Shown: positions 15,170-23,867, counted from the stretch's first letter. The stretch: 39,666 bases of DNA from Methylacidiphilum caldifontis (GCA_945860255.1 CAMAQI010000002.1:1-39666), one strand, 5' to 3'. Translations and numbers: made by a program. Notes: generated by a model not told the origin, from the letters alone.

Positions 15170-16264
15170 CTACGCCGTGCGCATCGGCATGATCACGTAC
15201 AGGAAGGGCTTGCTGTACTTGATGACGCCGGGGCTGAGTTCGTCGATGAAGTCGAAGAAGATTTCGTCGGAGTCAATGTGTCTCAAGGGATCTTGTAAAT
15301 AGGTCGGATTGAAGGCGATGGAGAATTCTTTCCCTTTATAATTCACAGGGATCGATTCTTTGGCCTCTCCGACTTCGGGGGTGTTGGACATGATGTCCAA
15401 ATTGTTTTGGCTGAAACTCAAGCGAATCGAATTTGTTTTATCGTTCGATAACAAGGAGACACGACGGGTGGCATTAAGGAGCAATTCGCGCTCGATGATG
15501 ATTCGATCCTTGGCCTCGGGGGGAATGACTTGTTTGTAGTTCGGATATTTTCCTTCGACGAGTTTCGAGACGAGGAAGGTCTCACCAAGATCAAAAGCGA
15601 TCTGATTGTCTGAGAGCGAAATAGTTAACGGTTCCTCTTGTCCCAAAATCCGTTGGAGTTCGTTGACCGCTTTTGTCGGAAGAATCGCATCGGTTTCATT
15701 TCCTTTGGCAAATTCCATCTCATGCTCAACAAGGGCGAGACGACGTCCATCGGTGGCGACCATCGTTAATTTGGTGTCATGGAAACTGAGGAATACACCG
15801 TTGAGAACGTAACGACTTTCGTCGTTGGAGATCGCATAAGCGGTCCGGCGAAGCATATCGCGGAAGGTCCCTTGGGTCATTTTGAACTGACGAGCGCCTT
15901 CGGTTTTTGGGAAGGCAGGAAAATCTTCTGCAGGAAGTCCAAGAATTTTGAAATAAGACGAAGCTGCTCGGATCGTCGCTTGATTCTCATCATTGACTTC
16001 AAGCGTGAGTTCGACTGCGGGAAGTTCACGGATGATACTAAAGAAACGTTTTGCTGGAAGTGTCGTTGTTCCGGGTTTAATGACTTCGCAAGGAATCGAG
16101 GCCCGAATTCCCATATCGAGATCGGTGGTCGAGATGGTCAGCTTGCCATTCTCTGCGACCAAGAGGGCATTTCCGAGGATGGGGAGGGTTGTGCGTGAGG
16201 CAACAACGTTTTGGACCATTTGTAGGCCTGCAATTAAAGCTTCTTTCCCAATGACACATTTCAT
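15170..16264 (-). CDS. dnaN: DNA polymerase III beta subunit (sliding clamp)
   Basis: The 364-residue protein has the three-domain clamp fold from start to end: MKCVIGKEALIAGLQMVQNV with PILGNALL in domain I, SRYVLNGVFLSF and MVATDGRRLALVEHE in domain II, and SPGVIKYSKPFLYVIMPMR at the end. It encircles DNA and tethers the polymerases. Length is normal and no part is missing. It is transcribed alone; dnaA, recF and gyrB are not next to it, so this is not the classic dnaA-dnaN origin cluster. About 550 bp of non-coding DNA precede it. Confidence 0.97.
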   Translation of the reverse strand: MKCVIGKEALIAGLQMVQNVVASRTTLPILGNALLVAENGKLTISTTDLDMGIRASIPCEVIKPGTTTLPAKRFFSIIRELPAVELTLEVNDENQATIRAASSYFKILGLPAEDFPAFPKTEGARQFKMTQGTFRDMLRRTAYAISNDESRYVLNGVFLSFHDTKLTMVATDGRRLALVEHEMEFAKGNETDAILPTKAVNELQRILGQEEPLTISLSDNQIAFDLGETFLVSKLVEGKYPNYKQVIPPEAKDRIIIERELLLNATRRVSLLSNDKTNSIRLSFSQNNLDIMSNTPEVGEAKESIPVNYKGKEFSIAFNPTYLQDPLRHIDSDEIFFDFIDELSPGVIKYSKPFLYVIMPMRTA

Positions 16265-16812
16265 ACTTTTATTCCATTCAAGAGCGGTTATTAGAAGATG
16301 GTTTTATTTCTTTATTTTAAAAGAAAGGGATCTTCTTCTTCTTAATGACGCCAATAACTTCAGAAATCGGTTCTAATTTACTGATCCCCTAAGAGTTGCC
16401 GACGAAAATAAGTTGTGGAAAAGATGGAGAATTTCTTTCGGAGGGAAAGCAAAAAGTCAGGGAGTGCTGATTTATTCGAAGTTCTTGAAAGATAAGCACA
16501 AGTTATTCCCAAAGTTGTTATCTTGAAGGGGTTCACCTAAGCTAAATTACAGAATCTTAAAGAAATTGCTCTAAGGAAAGCAGAAAAGCAGGAAATTTTT
16601 AAATACTGTCCAAAGAAAATGGTTTTTGAATTTATCCTCCCCATCCTCCCTATTGATGCAAAAATTGCCTTTCCTCTGCGTTCCTCTGTGCGCTCTGCGG
16701 TTAAGATTGCATTTTCTCTTCTCTTAAGTTGACGCCTATGCGACCTTTAGGGGCACAGCTGTGAAGTAGATTTTTTAGGAAGTTTACTTCATTAGAAGAG
16801 TGATGTATCTTC
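16265..16812. other. Non-coding region upstream of dnaN
   Basis: There is no convincing gene in this stretch. It holds the dnaN promoter region, two sequences one mismatch away from a DnaA box (TGTGGAAAA at 16414-16422 and TTATTCCCA at 16503-16511), and a half copy of the CTCTGCGGTTAA-type repeat at 16671-16704. The box matches are too weak and few to call an origin. Confidence 0.4.
16671..16704. repeat. Half copy of the CTCTGCGGTTAA repeat
   Basis: It reads as the right terminal arm of the element at 17729-17872, with the left arm missing. Confidence 0.5.
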
Positions 16813-17643
16813 TTACCGGTTTAGGAAGTCGTTGGGGTCTTTTGTGCGGCTTTTGCCTGTGCCAGGGGTCGTTAGCATTTGATTATAAAGGGTTTTTTGG
16901 TTCTCTTTTCGTTGATTTTGATTTTCAAAAACACTCCGGTTTAAGGCTGGATTTTGAATCATTTGCGGGGTTTCAATCGGTTTAATCATCTGAACCGTTG
17001 GTAAGGTATTTAAGGGGTTTGAAATCAATGGATCACGGTTTTGCTGGATTCGATTTTGATTTTCAATCAGATTTCGATTTCTTCGGTTGAGGTCACTATT
17101 AGGTTGATCAAAGCTGCTGGGGAGAACGAATTTATTATCGAATAATTGATCATCGGACTTTGAATTTAAGTTTTTTTGAAGGCGTTCTTTACGTAATTTT
17201 TCGATCGGATCCTCCTCCTTTAACGGGAATTCCTCTGAATCGTTGTTTGAAAAATCGATCTTTTCAACCACCGTTCTGCTTTGTTTCTCAGCCGCTTTTT
17301 CATTGATCGAGTCCGAGAGCATCCCGGAAATGATCGGTTTAAATGTGATCTCGCTATTGATCGGACGAGGGGCCTCGACTTTTGCTGGGGTTTTGTTTTC
17401 GGGGTTGGAGTTATTGCGAATTAAGGAAAAGGGTTCTGTCGATTGCGGTTTCTCTGAATTCGGTTTTTCAATGGCTTGGAAGGGGTTGGTTTTATCGGCA
17501 TCACTCGCCGTTCGGTTGGCCTGGAGTTTCTGTTGTTCCTCGATGTTCTTCTGGAGCCAATTCTCCTCCTTGCCAGTGGGAGTTGATCTCTCCTCTGCGC
17601 AAAGAGTTGCAACGAGGATGATGAGGTGAAGAAAACGGGACAT
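16813..17643 (-). CDS. Secreted Asn/Gln-rich protein, unknown function
   Basis: A 276-residue protein with a signal peptide (MSRFLHLIILVATLCA, cleavage before EERS). The mature part is low in hydrophobic residues and rich in N, Q, K, P and S, with long stretches expected to be disordered (for example QNPALNRSVFENQNQRKENQ). No enzyme motif is visible. The start at 17643 is supported by a promoter with -10 TACATT ending 6 bases upstream. It may be a periplasmic linker or scaffold; no relative is recognised. Confidence 0.6.
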   Translation of the reverse strand: MSRFLHLIILVATLCAEERSTPTGKEENWLQKNIEEQQKLQANRTASDADKTNPFQAIEKPNSEKPQSTEPFSLIRNNSNPENKTPAKVEAPRPINSEITFKPIISGMLSDSINEKAAEKQSRTVVEKIDFSNNDSEEFPLKEEDPIEKLRKERLQKNLNSKSDDQLFDNKFVLPSSFDQPNSDLNRRNRNLIENQNRIQQNRDPLISNPLNTLPTVQMIKPIETPQMIQNPALNRSVFENQNQRKENQKTLYNQMLTTPGTGKSRTKDPNDFLNR

Positions 17644-17649
17644 AGGATT

Positions 17650-17678
17650 AATGTAACGGTTTTAGAGAAAATTGCGAA
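17650..17678 (-). promoter_or_regulatory. Promoter of the secreted N/Q-rich protein gene
   Basis: Minus strand: -35 TTCGCA (17678-17673), spacer 17, -10 TACATT (17655-17650), 6 bases to the ATG. Confidence 0.5.
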
Positions 17679-17728
17679 AAAGAAATTTTCAATAAGTATT
17701 ATGCATTTAAGAAAGGAGAGAAGACATT

Positions 17729-17872
17729 TTAACCGCCGAGGGCGCAGAGTAACGCAGAGGAAAAACTCCTAAAACTCTCTGCAAGACTGGAATGCAGGAA
17801 AAAGAATGTTTTGGGTTTTAAAAACAAAAAATAAGAATTTACTCTGCGTATCTCTGCGCCCTCTGCGGTTAA
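17729..17872 (+). repeat. MITE-like element, copy 1 (144 bp)
   Basis: Terminal arms TTAACCGCCGAGGGCGCAGA and the inverted CTCTGCGCCCTCTGCGGTTAA-type end enclose a unique middle. The middle (AAAACTCCTAAAACTCTC, then a TGTTTTGGGTTTTAAAAAC run) is repeated in reverse orientation at 18629-18784, so this is one element family and not only a shared end. It lies directly upstream of mazE. Confidence 0.7.
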
Positions 17873-17892
17873 TCAATTTTTTTGTATTTCCC

Positions 17893-17921
17893 TAGTCGTT
17901 CTCTGGATTGTCGACTACTGG
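17893..17921 (+). promoter_or_regulatory. Second promoter-like site upstream of mazE
   Basis: TAGTCG (17893-17898), spacer 17, TACTGG (17916-17921), 6 bases to an ATG at 17928 that is in frame with mazE. It resembles the toxin promoter at 31476-31504. If used, MazE would carry 22 extra N-terminal residues. Confidence 0.35.
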
Positions 17922-17958
17922 AAGGAGATGATCAAGACTTCAAGGATGTGGCCCGGAT

Positions 17959-17987
17959 TTGACATAGTTCTAAAAAAGACTTACTGT
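17959..17987 (+). promoter_or_regulatory. Promoter of mazEF
   Basis: -35 TTGACA (17959-17964), spacer 17, -10 TACTGT (17982-17987), 6 bases to ATG 17994. This is the strongest sigma70 match in the window and it fixes the mazE start. Confidence 0.65.
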
Positions 17988-17993
17988 AATTAC

Positions 17994-18284
17994 ATGAAAC
18001 CTTTTTTGGAATGTAAGTTGACGGCGATTGGGAATTCGAGGGGAATTCGGGTGCCGCAGGCGGTGATTGAAAAGTATGGGTTGGAGGGGGGAATTTTGGT
18101 GGAAACATTGGAGGATCGTCTTGTTCTTCGGCCTGCGAAACCGATGACCTCGAAGTTGTCTTGGAAAGAGACGTATAAAGCCATGGCGAAGGATGAAGGG
18201 TTGGAATCGGATTGGGCGACGGCAGATCAGGATGGGTTGGAGGAGATTCCGTGGGATGAGCCAAAGAAATCGAGGACAAAATGA
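17994..18284 (+). CDS. MazE/AbrB-type antitoxin
   Basis: The 96-residue protein has an AbrB swapped-hairpin DNA-binding domain at residues 4-50 (CKLTAIGNSRGIRVPQAVIE, then VETLEDRLVLRP) and an acidic tail (DWATADQDGLEEIPWDE) of the kind that blocks the MazF active site. It should repress its own promoter with MazF. An upstream in-frame ATG at 17928 exists, but the start at 17994 fits the family and the leaderless promoter. The gene overlaps mazF by ATGA. Confidence 0.88.
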   Translation: MKPFLECKLTAIGNSRGIRVPQAVIEKYGLEGGILVETLEDRLVLRPAKPMTSKLSWKETYKAMAKDEGLESDWATADQDGLEEIPWDEPKKSRTK

Positions 18285-18616
18285 TTTCGATGCCTAAGCG
18301 ATATGAGATCTATCTCGTTCGACTCGATCCGGTGGAGGGAAGTGAGATCGGAAAGACGAGGCCTTGTGTGATCCTGAGTGATGATACGAGGAACCAATAT
18401 TTGAAGACTGTGGTCGTGTGCCCCATCACGAGTCAGCTTCGCGATGATTGGCGGTGTCGTTTAAGGGTTGGCTGTGCGGGTCGAGAGGCGGATGTGGCTG
18501 TGGATCAGATTCGGACGGTGAATAAAAGTCGATTGGTAAAGCGAATTGATCGGTTGAAACCGAGTGGAGCGCAGCTTTTGCGGGAGTTGGTCGTGGAGAT
18601 GTACGGATCGGCATAG
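18281..18616 (+). CDS. MazF/PemK-type endoribonuclease toxin
   Basis: The 111-residue protein shows the MazF fold: RYEIYLVRLDPVEGSEIGKT with the conserved GSEIGKTRPCVILS segment, then VVVCPITSQ and VDQIRTVNKSRL. MazF cleaves single-stranded mRNA at short motifs. Its ATG overlaps the mazE stop by ATGA, so the toxin is translated after the antitoxin from the same mRNA. The pair is boxed in by two inverted copies of a MITE-like element. Confidence 0.92.
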   Translation: MISMPKRYEIYLVRLDPVEGSEIGKTRPCVILSDDTRNQYLKTVVVCPITSQLRDDWRCRLRVGCAGREADVAVDQIRTVNKSRLVKRIDRLKPSGAQLLRELVVEMYGSA

Positions 18617-18628
18617 GAGTAAGACAGT

Positions 18629-18784
18629 TTAACCGCAGAGGAAATCCCTTTTTTAGTTTTTAAAACCCAAAACATTTTTTTTCCTGGATTCCAGCCTTCC
18701 TGAGAGTTTTAGGAGTTTTTCCTCTGCGTTACTTCTTGTCCGCCGTAGTCATTCGACGGAGGAGGATGCCTCCTCTGCGGTTAA
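18629..18784 (-). repeat. MITE-like element, copy 2 (156 bp, inverted)
   Basis: Reverse-orientation relative of 17729-17872, with the same middle. Near its right end it carries an extra block (about 18740-18768, GTCCGCCGTAGTC with inverted CGACGGAGGAG) that looks like a second small palindromic repeat inserted into one arm. Confidence 0.65.
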
Positions 18785-18801
18785 ATTCGGTTTTCTTTGT
18801 A

Positions 18802-18831
18802 TTGAAGCATGGGCGATGAGTCGTCTAGGCT
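18802..18831 (+). promoter_or_regulatory. Promoter of the first CgeB-like glycosyltransferase
   Basis: -35 TTGAAG (18802-18807), spacer 18, -10 TAGGCT (18826-18831), 6 bases to GTG 18838. No SD is present. Confidence 0.5.
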
Positions 18832-18837
18832 TTCAAC

Positions 18838-19938
18838 GTGGCTGCCCGTATTCAGAATGTGTTGGTTTTAGGGGATGACCGATTTCCTCGGCACCGTCGG
18901 ATCTCCCGTTTTTTGTTCGAAGCAGGGGAAAAGGCGGGGGTTCATGTGATTACACGGGATGTCTCCGCTCTTTGGGAGGCCTTTGAGACGATCAAGGAGG
19001 AGAGTGAGGAGGAACGGCAGCTTGGACATTTGGGGTTAGTTGATCAGTTGATGAAGATGATTCTCGGATTCGAGGTTGATCATGTGATTTCTCTCGATGC
19101 CTCGAGTCTTTTGGTTCCCGCCATTTTTTTGCAAGAAGGACAGCCGAAGTTTATTCATCATTTATGGCTGCATCCGTTGAATCAAATTTTAGAGTTTTGG
19201 AATTGGGATTCGCTCCATTTAGGGTCGTGGCAAAAGCCGTTGGCCCATGATAAATGTCGTCACTATTTTATGCAGGATACGCTCCAGATTCTTCCGGGAA
19301 TGGTCTGGTCTTTTCTTCGTCCGGGGGCTCCGCGACGTTATGTGGATCTCGATCCGCAGCCGAAACAGATCGGAAGAATCGCTTGTGAGTTGGATCCTTC
19401 CTATTTACCGGAATTCAATCCGGACTTGTTGGCGCGGTTAAAATGGGCTCAAAGTCGTTTTGATTTTTTGGTTCCTTTTGATGGGCTGCGGGAGTTGGAT
19501 CGAATTCCTTATCTCAATCTTTGGTACCTTTATCATTCTCGTGAGGATTTAGATATTTTCGGAGCGGTCGATTTATTAAAGCTTTACGAGATTGAGGCTA
19601 AAGCGGAGATCGATCGTTATGAGAAGAATTTGATTCTTTCTCGTTATCGAGCCCATCTTCATCTGATGAATCCGGTGCTCTTGGGGGCTCCTTATGAACG
19701 GATTCCGGAGTCGATGGCGATGGGCTCGGTGCCGATCTTGCTTTCTTCAGAGTTTTATGTGAGTCCTTGGACGGGGGTGGTGGTGGTTTCGGGGGAGAGC
19801 CAATGGAATACGGTTCTTGCTGATTTTAAGGACCATCCGAATGATTGGCATCTCTTTGCGCAAAAGCATCAGATTGCGATTGAAAATGAAGGTCTTTGGG
19901 AACATCGATTGAAGACAATCATCGGGGGGGCTCCATGA
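18838..19938 (+). CDS. CgeB-like glycosyltransferase (GT4/GT-B type)
   Basis: The 366-residue protein starts with a Rossmann-type nucleotide-sugar glycosyltransferase strand (VLVLGDDRFPRHRRISRFLF) and ends with the acceptor-side signature of the CgeB family: LLGAPYERIPESMAMGSVPI, where a Glu and the MGSVP turn would hold the sugar nucleotide, and a final LWEHRLKTII helix. The same final helix ends the next gene. Translation should begin at GTG 18838, placed by the promoter. Its stop overlaps the next start by ATGA, so the two are translated together. Likely role: building a surface glycan; the sugar and acceptor cannot be read. Confidence 0.65.
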   Translation: MAARIQNVLVLGDDRFPRHRRISRFLFEAGEKAGVHVITRDVSALWEAFETIKEESEEERQLGHLGLVDQLMKMILGFEVDHVISLDASSLLVPAIFLQEGQPKFIHHLWLHPLNQILEFWNWDSLHLGSWQKPLAHDKCRHYFMQDTLQILPGMVWSFLRPGAPRRYVDLDPQPKQIGRIACELDPSYLPEFNPDLLARLKWAQSRFDFLVPFDGLRELDRIPYLNLWYLYHSREDLDIFGAVDLLKLYEIEAKAEIDRYEKNLILSRYRAHLHLMNPVLLGAPYERIPESMAMGSVPILLSSEFYVSPWTGVVVVSGESQWNTVLADFKDHPNDWHLFAQKHQIAIENEGLWEHRLKTIIGGAP

Positions 19939-21257
19939 GTCGTAAGGTTCTTTTTTTATCTAATGACCATTCCGTTCCTTTTGCGAAGACGACGGAGTTT
20001 ATGGCCTCCGCCTGTGAGCGATTAGGTCATCAGGCGGTGGTGCGTGATACCTTCCCTTCTCGGATTCAGCGGTCGATGTTGGGGGATAAATCGCAAGTTT
20101 TGCCGATGAAACGCTTAGCTGAGCATTGGACGGAGTTTTTAGAGGATTTACAAATTGATACCGTGTTAGGACTCGATCTCTTTTGGTTGTTTTATCCGGA
20201 ACCGTTTTTTAATTCAACTTCAGTGAAGACCATTGGATCGATCTGGTTTGATGATTTTCGCAGCTGGATTACCTATCCGACCAACGTTTGGTTTTCGAGT
20301 AGTGAGATGAAATTTCAGTCGATCATTCGTCATTCCAAGGTTTGGCATGTTTTTTATGGGGAGAGCATGGCGCAAGAGGCCCGGCTTTTTGGAGTCGATC
20401 AGCAATTGAGTTCACGATTGGCGGCCCCGGCGGAGTTTTTAAAGCAGAAGTTTCCTTGTGAGATCAAAGATAAGGCGGTCTTTATTGGGAATCCCGGTTT
20501 TCGCGGTGCGCCGCATGAGGATGCCATTGATCTCATGAAAGCGGGGGGGGATTTGGTCGCTTTGCGGATGATGAGTCGCGATCATTTGTTACGTGCGGGG
20601 GATGAGGCGGTGCAGAAGTGGTTTCGGTTGGAACCGCAGACTCGGGAGTTACTCGCTGTGGCGATGGAGGTGAAGGCGAAGAATCCGTTTGCTCCCTCTT
20701 TAGAACTTTTGAAAATGGCGGGGGAGATCTATCCGAAGGCCTTTGCTTTTGCGAACGATCATGGGATTTTGCTCGATTTCACGATGTTGGTGAAGTTGGT
20801 GACTCGTTATGATCGACCTGCGCTTGTCATGAGACTTTATGAGAAGGGTTTAGTCGATGTTTTTTCAAACTCTCCGGAGTGGGAACCGTATGGAGTGAAG
20901 GCGGGAAAGAATATTAATTTGGGAGAGCTTCCGGAGTATTATCAGAAATATACCGTGCATTTGAATGGGGCGAATCCGTTGCGGGATGCGACGGGGAATG
21001 AGAAACTTTTTGAGATTGCGGCCTCTGGGCGGGTTTCAGTGAATTTAAGGAGTCCGGATGTCACGAGCTGTTATCCGGAGCCGGAGATCGTTGTGGGGGA
21101 TACCTTGGAGGAGTTGGAGACCAAGACCTGTGAGCTGTTGGCGAATCCTGAGGAGGCCTTGGCGAGAGGGGCGATGGCGAAGCAACGGACGGCACGGGAG
21201 CATTTGTGGGAGCATCGGTTGAAGGTGATTTTGAAGGAATTTGAGAAGAGGGATTAA
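19935..21257 (+). CDS. CgeB-like glycosyltransferase, second of a tandem pair
   Basis: The start at ATG 19935 overlaps the previous stop (ATGA) and gives 440 residues starting MSRKVLFLSNDHSVPFAKTT. The C-terminal part has the family pattern (HLNGANPLRDATGNEKLFEI, AASGRVSVN, then LWEHRLKVIL). The middle has an extra helical segment near residues 195-330 that the first copy lacks. The two proteins look like old paralogs working on the same glycan. The stop codon lies in the start of a repeat (21254-21355), so the original C-terminus may have been changed. Confidence 0.65.
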   Translation: MSRKVLFLSNDHSVPFAKTTEFMASACERLGHQAVVRDTFPSRIQRSMLGDKSQVLPMKRLAEHWTEFLEDLQIDTVLGLDLFWLFYPEPFFNSTSVKTIGSIWFDDFRSWITYPTNVWFSSSEMKFQSIIRHSKVWHVFYGESMAQEARLFGVDQQLSSRLAAPAEFLKQKFPCEIKDKAVFIGNPGFRGAPHEDAIDLMKAGGDLVALRMMSRDHLLRAGDEAVQKWFRLEPQTRELLAVAMEVKAKNPFAPSLELLKMAGEIYPKAFAFANDHGILLDFTMLVKLVTRYDRPALVMRLYEKGLVDVFSNSPEWEPYGVKAGKNINLGELPEYYQKYTVHLNGANPLRDATGNEKLFEIAASGRVSVNLRSPDVTSCYPEPEIVVGDTLEELETKTCELLANPEEALARGAMAKQRTAREHLWEHRLKVILKEFEKRD

Positions 21258-21355
21258 CCGCTAAAGGGAAACGCAACCCCGACAGTGAGTACGGGGCAGG
21301 AAAACGCCAAGTGAAGAGGGAATAAACCACTGATCTACATTAATTTTCGCTGATT
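21254..21355. repeat. CCCCGACA-type repeat, copy 1
   Basis: It begins TTAACCGCTAAAGG, contains CAACCCCGACAGTGAGTACGG with a small hairpin (CCCCG...CGGGG), and ends in ACCACTGATCTACATT followed by TTTTCGCTGATT. The copy at 26697-26795 is similar throughout, and 27500-27690 is more diverged. Each begins at the 3' end of a plus-strand gene. Confidence 0.6.
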
Positions 21356-22564
21356 ATGAAAATGAAACTATTTTTGGGAGCGGTCGCTTACTGCGTAGGA
21401 ATGATGTGGGCATGTGCGGAGGTGGATGAGGCTTGGGTGAGGGATCGTTGGGAGAATGCCTTTGAGCTTTATCGGGAGATTCCAAAAGAAGAAGGAAATG
21501 TTGTTTTTTCGCCTTATGGGGCATCGACATTGATGGGTTTGGCCTATGGAGGGGCGAGAGGCGAGACGGCCACGCAGATTGAGAAGGGATTTCATTTTAC
21601 ATCTGATCCGAAGTTTCATGAACAGATGGGAGAGACGATCACTAAAATTAATGGGCTCAATGAAAAAGGAGTTTTGGATCTTTTGACCAAAAATTCACTC
21701 TGGGTTCAAAATGGGTTTGAGATTGAATCGGAGTTTGAAGCGTTGGTGAAAAATCAGTATCAGGCGCACGTTCAAAATTTAGATCTTCAGGGAAAATCGG
21801 AGGAATCTGCGAACGCTATCAATGCGTGGATTTCGGAGCAAACAAGAAATTTTATTCAAAATGTAGTAACTCCGGCCCTTGTAAAACCGAGTTTATTGCT
21901 TGCGGTGAATACGATTTATATGAAAGGCATCTGGCAGTCCCCGTTTGATGTGGGATCGACTCAAAAAAGAGATTTTAATGTTCCAAAAAAACCGACATTT
22001 TCAGTTTGGACGATGCATAAGCAAGCAGATTTTGCTTATACGGAGACAGAGCGATTTAAAGCGATCCGTCTTCCTTATCAATCAGTTGCTGCAAATAAGA
22101 CCGCCCTTTTGATTTTATTGCCTCAAAAATATGAACTAATCGAGGAGACGGAAAAAAATGTAAACGCTGCAATTGTAATGGACTTATGGACAAAGTTGAA
22201 AAGAGAGGAAGTGAATCTCTATTTGCCCAAATTTTCATTTGAAAGAAAGATCGGTTTGGTAAAGTCTGCCCAAGCATTAGGCGTCAGGGATTTATTTGAT
22301 TTGAATGTGAATCTTTCAGGCATTTCACGAAACGATTTGTTAGTGTCAGACTATTTTCAGCAAGCAAAGATCGAACTTGATGAAAAAGGAACCGTAGCGA
22401 GTGCCGTAACCGTAATGACAAAGCGGGGGGGTGCTCCCTCTCTATCTTTAGAGTCTGAACCAAAGCTCTTTCGAGCAGATCATCCTTTTCTCTTTTTTAT
22501 CATTGAGCCTGAAACTAAAACGATCTTATTCATGGGTCGTGTAACGGATCCGACATTGCAGTAA
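21356..22564 (+). CDS. Serpin (serine protease inhibitor), secreted
   Basis: The 402-residue protein has a signal peptide (residues 1-21, MKMKLFLGAVAYCVGMMWAC, ending at a Cys/Ala boundary) and then a full serpin domain: NVVFSPYGASTLMGLAYGGA, TKNSLWVQ, LLAVNTIYMKGIW and the C-terminal DHPFLFFIIE with ILFMGRVTDP. The hinge of the reactive loop reads DEKGTVASAVTVM, with small residues at P14-P9, so the loop should insert and the protein should be an active inhibitor. The likely scissile region is TKRGGAPS; the target protease is not clear. It would act in the periplasm or outside the cell, or be a lipoprotein if the Cys at 20 is processed. Confidence 0.93.
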   Translation: MKMKLFLGAVAYCVGMMWACAEVDEAWVRDRWENAFELYREIPKEEGNVVFSPYGASTLMGLAYGGARGETATQIEKGFHFTSDPKFHEQMGETITKINGLNEKGVLDLLTKNSLWVQNGFEIESEFEALVKNQYQAHVQNLDLQGKSEESANAINAWISEQTRNFIQNVVTPALVKPSLLLAVNTIYMKGIWQSPFDVGSTQKRDFNVPKKPTFSVWTMHKQADFAYTETERFKAIRLPYQSVAANKTALLILLPQKYELIEETEKNVNAAIVMDLWTKLKREEVNLYLPKFSFERKIGLVKSAQALGVRDLFDLNVNLSGISRNDLLVSDYFQQAKIELDEKGTVASAVTVMTKRGGAPSLSLESEPKLFRADHPFLFFIIEPETKTILFMGRVTDPTLQ

Positions 22565-22697
22565 CAAAACGAAATATCTTATTTTTAATGAAAGAAATGC
22601 GTTTAAACCCGTATTTTATAAGTGTTCATCAGTGCGGATTAGTGGTTTATGTTTTCTTTAGAGTTTATTTTTTGGGAATTTATAGCTACTCTAAGTC

Positions 22698-23864
22698 ATG
22701 TCGCAGGATCTTGTTACGATTGTCATTCCTACTTTTAATCAGCTTCATCATACGAAGGCCTGTTTGGCGGCACTACAAAAAACGCTTACGCCTGATCTTC
22801 GGGCGAAGGTTTACATTATTGATAATGCGTCGCAGGATGGAACTCAGGACTATTTGGCAGCATTGGAAAAAGAGTGGCCGCTTTTCCGCTGGTGGGGTTT
22901 GGATAAGAATTGTGGATTCAATTATGCCTCGAATCTTGGGGCGGAGAAGGCGGATTCAGACTATCTTGTTTTCCTCAACAACGATACGATCCCTCAGAAT
23001 CATTGGTTGGAGTCACTCCTTGAACCGACGAGTCGAACAGGGATCGGGATTGTCGGGCCAAAATTGGTTTTTCCGGAGACAGGACTGATCAATCATGCCG
23101 GATATGTTTTGAATCGAGGGATGGGAGGATTTTATCCGATTTATCAAAATGTGGATCAGGATTGTGAATTTGTGAATCGAGCCCGTGAATATCAAGCGCT
23201 TCTGGGGGCTTGTCTTTTGATGAAGCGATCGTTGTTTTTTGAGGTGGGGGGATTCGATGATTTTGGATTGGAGGATATTGCGCTTTGTTTAAAGGTTCGT
23301 GAAAAGGGTTTAGCGGTTCTTTATTATCCGAAGAGTGTGGTGCTGCATGTCGGATCGGCAACGATTAAGGGGGAGCCGCTCGCTCATTTGGTGACCGATC
23401 ATATCGCTTTTAATGAACGCTGGCCCTCGACCTCATTGGTTGATGATGATGCTCATTTTTATCGTTTGGATGGCTATACCTTGGTGGGAAGTTCTGCGCA
23501 GGGAGTGAATCTTCGAGAGGATGTGACCGAATCGAAGAATCTCACTAAGGAGGCAAGAGAATTAAAATTAAGGGGAGCTATCGAAGAGGCGATTCAAAAG
23601 GGGATGCGGGCGGTGGTTCTTTATCCTTATAACACAACGGCGAACGTGACCCTCATCGAAATGCTTAAAGAGGCGGGACAATGGGAGGCTGCAAAGGGAG
23701 TTGGACTGCGCTTTCTCGCGATTGAGCCGACGAAGTTTTCTCTTTATAAAACGGTTTTGCAATTGTGTGAGATGACGAACGATCGGGAGGCTTATAATCG
23801 TTTGCGAAATCAGGCTCTGGAATATCCGGATTTTCCTATGGCGAATCTTGAGGGTTTCTCTTAA
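22698..23864 (+). CDS. Family 2 glycosyltransferase with C-terminal helical repeat region
   Basis: The 388-residue protein has a GT-A domain in residues 1-230: VTIVIPTFNQ, IDNASQDGT at 41-49, NNDT (DxD equivalent) at 94-97, GACLLMKRSLFFEVGGFDD and EDIALCLKVREKG. It resembles rhamnosyl-type GT2 enzymes. Residues 285-388 are helical with TPR-like spacing (GMRAVVLYPYNTTANVTLIE and following). It is probably part of the same glycan pathway as the two upstream glycosyltransferases, although the serpin gene intervenes. A -10-like TACTCT ends 5 bases before the ATG. Confidence 0.85.
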   Translation: MSQDLVTIVIPTFNQLHHTKACLAALQKTLTPDLRAKVYIIDNASQDGTQDYLAALEKEWPLFRWWGLDKNCGFNYASNLGAEKADSDYLVFLNNDTIPQNHWLESLLEPTSRTGIGIVGPKLVFPETGLINHAGYVLNRGMGGFYPIYQNVDQDCEFVNRAREYQALLGACLLMKRSLFFEVGGFDDFGLEDIALCLKVREKGLAVLYYPKSVVLHVGSATIKGEPLAHLVTDHIAFNERWPSTSLVDDDAHFYRLDGYTLVGSSAQGVNLREDVTESKNLTKEARELKLRGAIEEAIQKGMRAVVLYPYNTTANVTLIEMLKEAGQWEAAKGVGLRFLAIEPTKFSLYKTVLQLCEMTNDREAYNRLRNQALEYPDFPMANLEGFS

Positions 23865-23867
23865 AGC

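Noticed and set aside
16400..16520. Possible replication origin upstream of dnaN
   Set aside because: Only two DnaA-box-like sites, each with a mismatch, no dnaA gene, no clustered boxes and no clear unwinding element.
17932..18279. 115-codon minus-strand frame opposite mazE
   Set aside because: Ser/Pro-rich mirror frame of a clear AbrB-type antitoxin gene.
22588..23088. 166-codon frame overlapping the GT2 gene
   Set aside because: Arg-rich shadow of the GT2 frame, which has all family motifs.
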